From Platynereis dumerilii (taxonomy: Eukaryota > Annelida > Polychaeta > Phyllodocida > Nereididae): a stretch of DNA of 64,000 nucleotides. Positions 61,111 through 64,000 of the stretch are shown here, piece after piece (within the stretch, counting starts at the first letter, position 1; every line of letters begins with the position of its first letter). The stretch covers positions 65,112,692 to 65,176,691 of the forward strand of contig JAPTHN010000003.1 in NCBI GenBank assembly GCA_026936325.1, in the 5' to 3' direction. A program made the translations under genes and the position numbers. The notes beneath the pieces are model-generated. The model was not told the DNA's origin, made no database searches, and saw only the letters and a list, made by a program, of their open reading frames with translations.

Positions 61111-61439
61111 TGATATATAAATTAAATGTCAAAATACAAATCAAACTGCTCTTTTTTCTGCAGGCAAACTGGTTGATCTAACTGGAAACACCAACACACT
61201 GTTTTTTGTCTTTGGAGGAGTTCAAATCATCAGCGGCATTTTACTATTGGTTGTTAAATTCTTACTGAAATACAAGCAAAATTTGGAGCAAGAAGAGCGA
61301 GATTCAGATTTTCCTTTATCTTAGAAATCGGCACCATTCCGTGTAATTACATGTAGTGGCCGAAGTGAATTATTAAATGATTGAACGCACATGAATTTCT
61401 GAGTTATTTCTGCCCAGATCTACTGAGTTCTTCAGGGTG

Positions 61440-61870
61440 CGAACAGAGAAGTGACCAGGGTCAAGGGACAGAGAAGTGACCAGGGTTAAGGGACAGAGAA
61501 GTGATCAGGATCTAGGGACAGAGAAGTGACCAGGGTTTAGGGACAGAGAAGTGATTAGAGTTAAGGGACAGTGAAGTGACCAGGGCTAAGGAACAGAGAA
61601 GTGACCAGGGCTAAGGAACAGAGAAGTGACCAGGGCTAAGGAACAGAGAAGTGACCAGGGCTAAGGAACAGAGAAGTGATCAGTTTAAAGGGACAAATAA
61701 GTGTGTGTGTGTGTGTTTGTGTTTGTGTTTTACGCCTCTGCAGCACAGGGACAAATAAGTGATCAGGGTTAAGGGACAGAGAAGTGATCAGGGTTAAGGG
61801 ACAGAGAAGTGATCAGGGTTTAAGGACAGAGAAGTGGTCAGGGTTTAAGGACAGAGAAGCGACCAGGCGA
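61440..61870 (+). repeat. 25-bp minisatellite after gene B
   Basis: Units of GTGACCAGGGTTAAGGGACA plus GAGAA are related to the array at 44995-45880. The array is interrupted at 61700-61746 by a GT-rich piece and a SINE tail (GTTTTACGCCTCTGCAGCAC). Confidence 0.93.
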
Positions 61871-63598
61871 AAAAACTCCAAGCCCTTCTCCCCTGGATAA
61901 TGGTCATCCCCTTAAGATGACTTTACCCTTTCACATCTAGCCTCCTCCAGTCAACCTTTAGTGTTACTTTTACACTGGTTTTTTAACGCAGTAGGTTTGT
62001 AGACCTAAGGGCAACTTCAGAAGGGCAACTTCAGTAGGTCAGCTGGTCATGATAATAGGTGACACCATACTCGTTGCAGCAACAGTATGCAGCATTACGG
62101 CATGTTGTCACATTAGACTTAAGTGAATGTTTCATGTATGGACATTTTGGACATATCATATCATTAATGACTGGTTTATCATTGTCAGAGTAACTATGAA
62201 GCGCCTATCTTCTGTTTCGCATGCTGAAGTTGGAATAATTTTAGGCATCGGGGACAGGCTCTTCTCCTGAAAGCTGAAAATTGAACCATGTCTGCCATGG
62301 GCTAACACACCAGTGTGCTTCAGACATGGTTGAATGTTCAGCTATCTGGAGATGAGCCAAATCCACCAATTCACTCTTGAAACTTTATAACATATATTGA
62401 AAGGATTCTGATCACTCTTGCATCAATTAAAAGGTCAGATTTTCATCAATGGGGCTGTGTTCTGGCCTTAAAGATAAAGGTACACTGTACTTTTATTTAA
62501 TGTGGACTGCCAAGCTAAGTCAGTGACTTGTTTCCAGTTGGGCCCACGGCGCCCCAATTAATGTCTGATGTGAACGACAACGTCATGGAATGACATGATG
62601 GCCGACCTGGGGGTTGAACCCGGGTCCCTCACTTGTGAGGCGAGCACTCTACTGAGCTATAGGGGCTGACTAATTCTCTTTTTTATTTGTGGATGCCTGA
62701 ACATACCAGCACCTGCCATACATTGATGCCAGACTTCACATTTTTTAGCTTTATGGATCTACCACACTGTTTCTAATGTTCGCCAATAGGAATCAGATGG
62801 CCAGTTGGCCGTGAGATGGCAGGTTTGAAGTGGAGCTGAAAACTATTTTGTGATTTATCTTATATATGCAACTATTAATGACCAAGCAACCTAACAAACA
62901 ATCACTGCCACCCAAACCCCAATTAAATGCATTTTGCTCACTCCAGAGCCAGAAAACGATATCGAGAAAAATTGGCTACGTTATTTTAGCCTCCTGTTTG
63001 TTCTAAAATGGTAACTTAAATGTTATCTTCATATTTTTTTGGTGTTATCTTTATATTTTTTAGTGTTATCTTCATATTTTTTTTAGCGTTATCTTCATAT
63101 TTTTTAGCGTTATCTTCTTATTTTTTCAGCAAGCAGCATTTTGGGCACAGTTAATAGATTCTGACCCATATATAAACAGTGACTGATAAGAAACCTTAGT
63201 TGTCTGCTAATTATACATTTGAAAGCAAGCACTATTGTGATTAGAAAAGTTGAATGTATTGCTACTTCTCAAACACCTACTACTGCTGCATTACTACTCC
63301 TAAGTGGAGTGGCCCCGTCTCATTGAACCGCATGTCTGTGGTCACAAAATGGTCTTTTGTGAGGGCACAGTCTCTCCTTAGGGAGTAAATGCAAAGTATT
63401 AGGCTTCTAAGCGTACTGGGAAGGCAGTCAGTCATACAACTCAACTCTCTTATACCAGGAGCCGTATAATGCAAGGAACAATCCACCACTGTATATGTAT
63501 CTACGGTCACCAATTCCAAAGCCAATATCTTTGACAACCAAGACCTACCTTTTACATATAGATCACAACCTTTATTAACAGAATATCTGCATAACAAG
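61871..63598. other. Spacer between SLC16-like genes B and C
   Basis: No gene is recognised. It contains a tRNA-like SINE head (62600-62668, minus) and four copies of TTATCTTCATATTTTTT-type sequence at 63015-63125. The promoter of gene C presumably lies in the last few hundred bases. Confidence 0.5.
62600..62668 (-). repeat. tRNA-like SINE head
   Basis: On the minus strand it reads GCCCCTATAGCTCAGTAGAG, then a CTCGC-CTCACAA-GTGAG hairpin and GGGTTCAACCC. The D, anticodon (CAC) and T arms are tRNA-like, but the acceptor ends do not pair, so it is a SINE head or pseudogene, not a working tRNA. Confidence 0.6.
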
Positions 63599-63812
63599 AT
63601 GGCATCCAACACAGAGACTGCCAAATTCACAAAAGACTCTGGCTATGCATGGATTATATTACTCTGCTCTTCTCTCACAAGGACGATAGACTGTGTTCTT
63701 GTAGTAACTTTCGGAATATTCATTTTAGAATTCATGGAATATTTTCATTTGGACCAAGCATTTTCAATTACAACAATTGTTAGTTTGTACTTCATAACTT
63801 TTGCAATAGCCG
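63599..63812 (+). CDS. SLC16-like protein C, first exon only
   Basis: The 71 codons plus one base end at G|GTAAGT, exactly as in genes A and B. The translation starts MASNTETAKFTKDSGYAWII and contains GIFILEFMEYFHLDQAFSIT. It resembles B more than A (for example FITFAIAG). The remaining four exons lie beyond the right edge, so whether the gene is intact cannot be judged. Confidence 0.88.
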
Positions 63813-64000
63813 GTAAGTGCTTTCAAGTCAATAAGAATGAACTTCTCTCAACTGGTAAAATAATATTTTGGTTCTGGATGAAAAAAAAATCAGATATATG
63901 TGTGTTAAAATTAAAGGTGCGTGGCAAACATGTAATAACATTTGCATTAATGTAGCATATTTATCTAAATATTGAGAAGACCCTAGTTGAAATCATGCTC

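Larger units (their letters stand above)
50889..61324 (+). pseudogene. SLC16-like gene B, disrupted by a transposon and a stop
   Basis: The same five exons as gene A are found: 50889-51049 plus 54054-54111 (exon 1 split by an insertion), 54979-55119, 55910-56542, 59109-59234 and 61164-61324. Splice sites, phases and 3' end are all kept. Exon 1 is cut by a 3.0-kb element; the frame runs about 28 codons into it and stops at 51134. Exon 3 also has TAA at 56170-56172 in the central loop, after RPPPKHEQKDDH, and is five codons shorter there. Downstream of that stop the frame is open to the natural TAG at 61322-61324. This suggests recent loss rather than an old relic. No full-length protein can be made from this copy. 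Confidence 0.88.

Noticed and set aside
62600-62668. A functional tRNA-Val (CAC) gene
   Set aside because: The D, anticodon and T arms look right, but the acceptor stem does not pair and the flanks look like SINE sequence.

Overview
The window is eukaryotic: AT-rich, with multi-exon genes whose GT-AG introns I could place by eye, many tRNA-derived SINEs, and tandem and inverted repeats. The three conserved genes resemble their vertebrate orthologues closely, but the repeats and the transporter array do not look vertebrate. My best guess is an invertebrate bilaterian, possibly a non-vertebrate deuterostome. The species cannot be fixed from the sequence alone.

Layout. (1) 1736-6965, minus: the N-terminal 546 codons (12 exons) of TBC1D31/WDR67, running off the left edge. 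(2) 6966-8031: a compact divergent promoter region with ETS-like motifs and a perfect ATF6/XBP1-type TGACGTGG core. (3) 8032-13512, plus: complete DERL1 (Derlin-1), 7 coding exons and 262 aa, including a 27-nt microexon; its last intron holds a 1.6-kb array of very long G-runs. DERL1 and TBC1D31 are also head-to-head neighbours in human, so this is old microsynteny. (4) 17819-44846, minus: 20 exon positions (922 codons plus stop) of PHKB, the beta regulatory subunit of phosphorylase kinase; the N-terminal roughly 200 residues were not found. One exon position is present as two homologous copies (43102-43261 and 41734-41893), both 160 nt and in the same phase. (5) 46624-64000, plus: a tandem array of SLC16/monocarboxylate-transporter-like genes. 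Gene A is intact (429 aa), gene B is broken by a 3.0-kb transposon in exon 1 and an in-frame stop, and only exon 1 of gene C is visible.

The main find is the PHKB exon pair. Using either copy keeps the frame, while using both (or neither) shifts it, so the gene should make two beta-subunit isoforms that differ in the glucoamylase-like domain. The copies are separated by a 1.2-kb intron with about ten GGTCA repeats beside the second acceptor.

The second theme is mobile DNA: a 4.3-kb foldback-like element with roughly 600-bp inverted arms around a higher-order satellite (33316-37583); a 980-bp element with 4-bp target duplications (39121-40100); the 3,000-bp element in gene B, which itself carries a 252-bp hAT-like MITE with a perfect 8-bp target duplication; and a 145-bp near-perfect palindrome (59948-60092). 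A 25-bp minisatellite recurs beside each transporter gene and marks the duplicated unit.

DERL1 acts in ER-associated degradation, TBC1D31 at the centrosome and centriolar satellites, PHKB in glycogen breakdown, and the SLC16-like proteins in membrane transport. They share a neighbourhood rather than a pathway.
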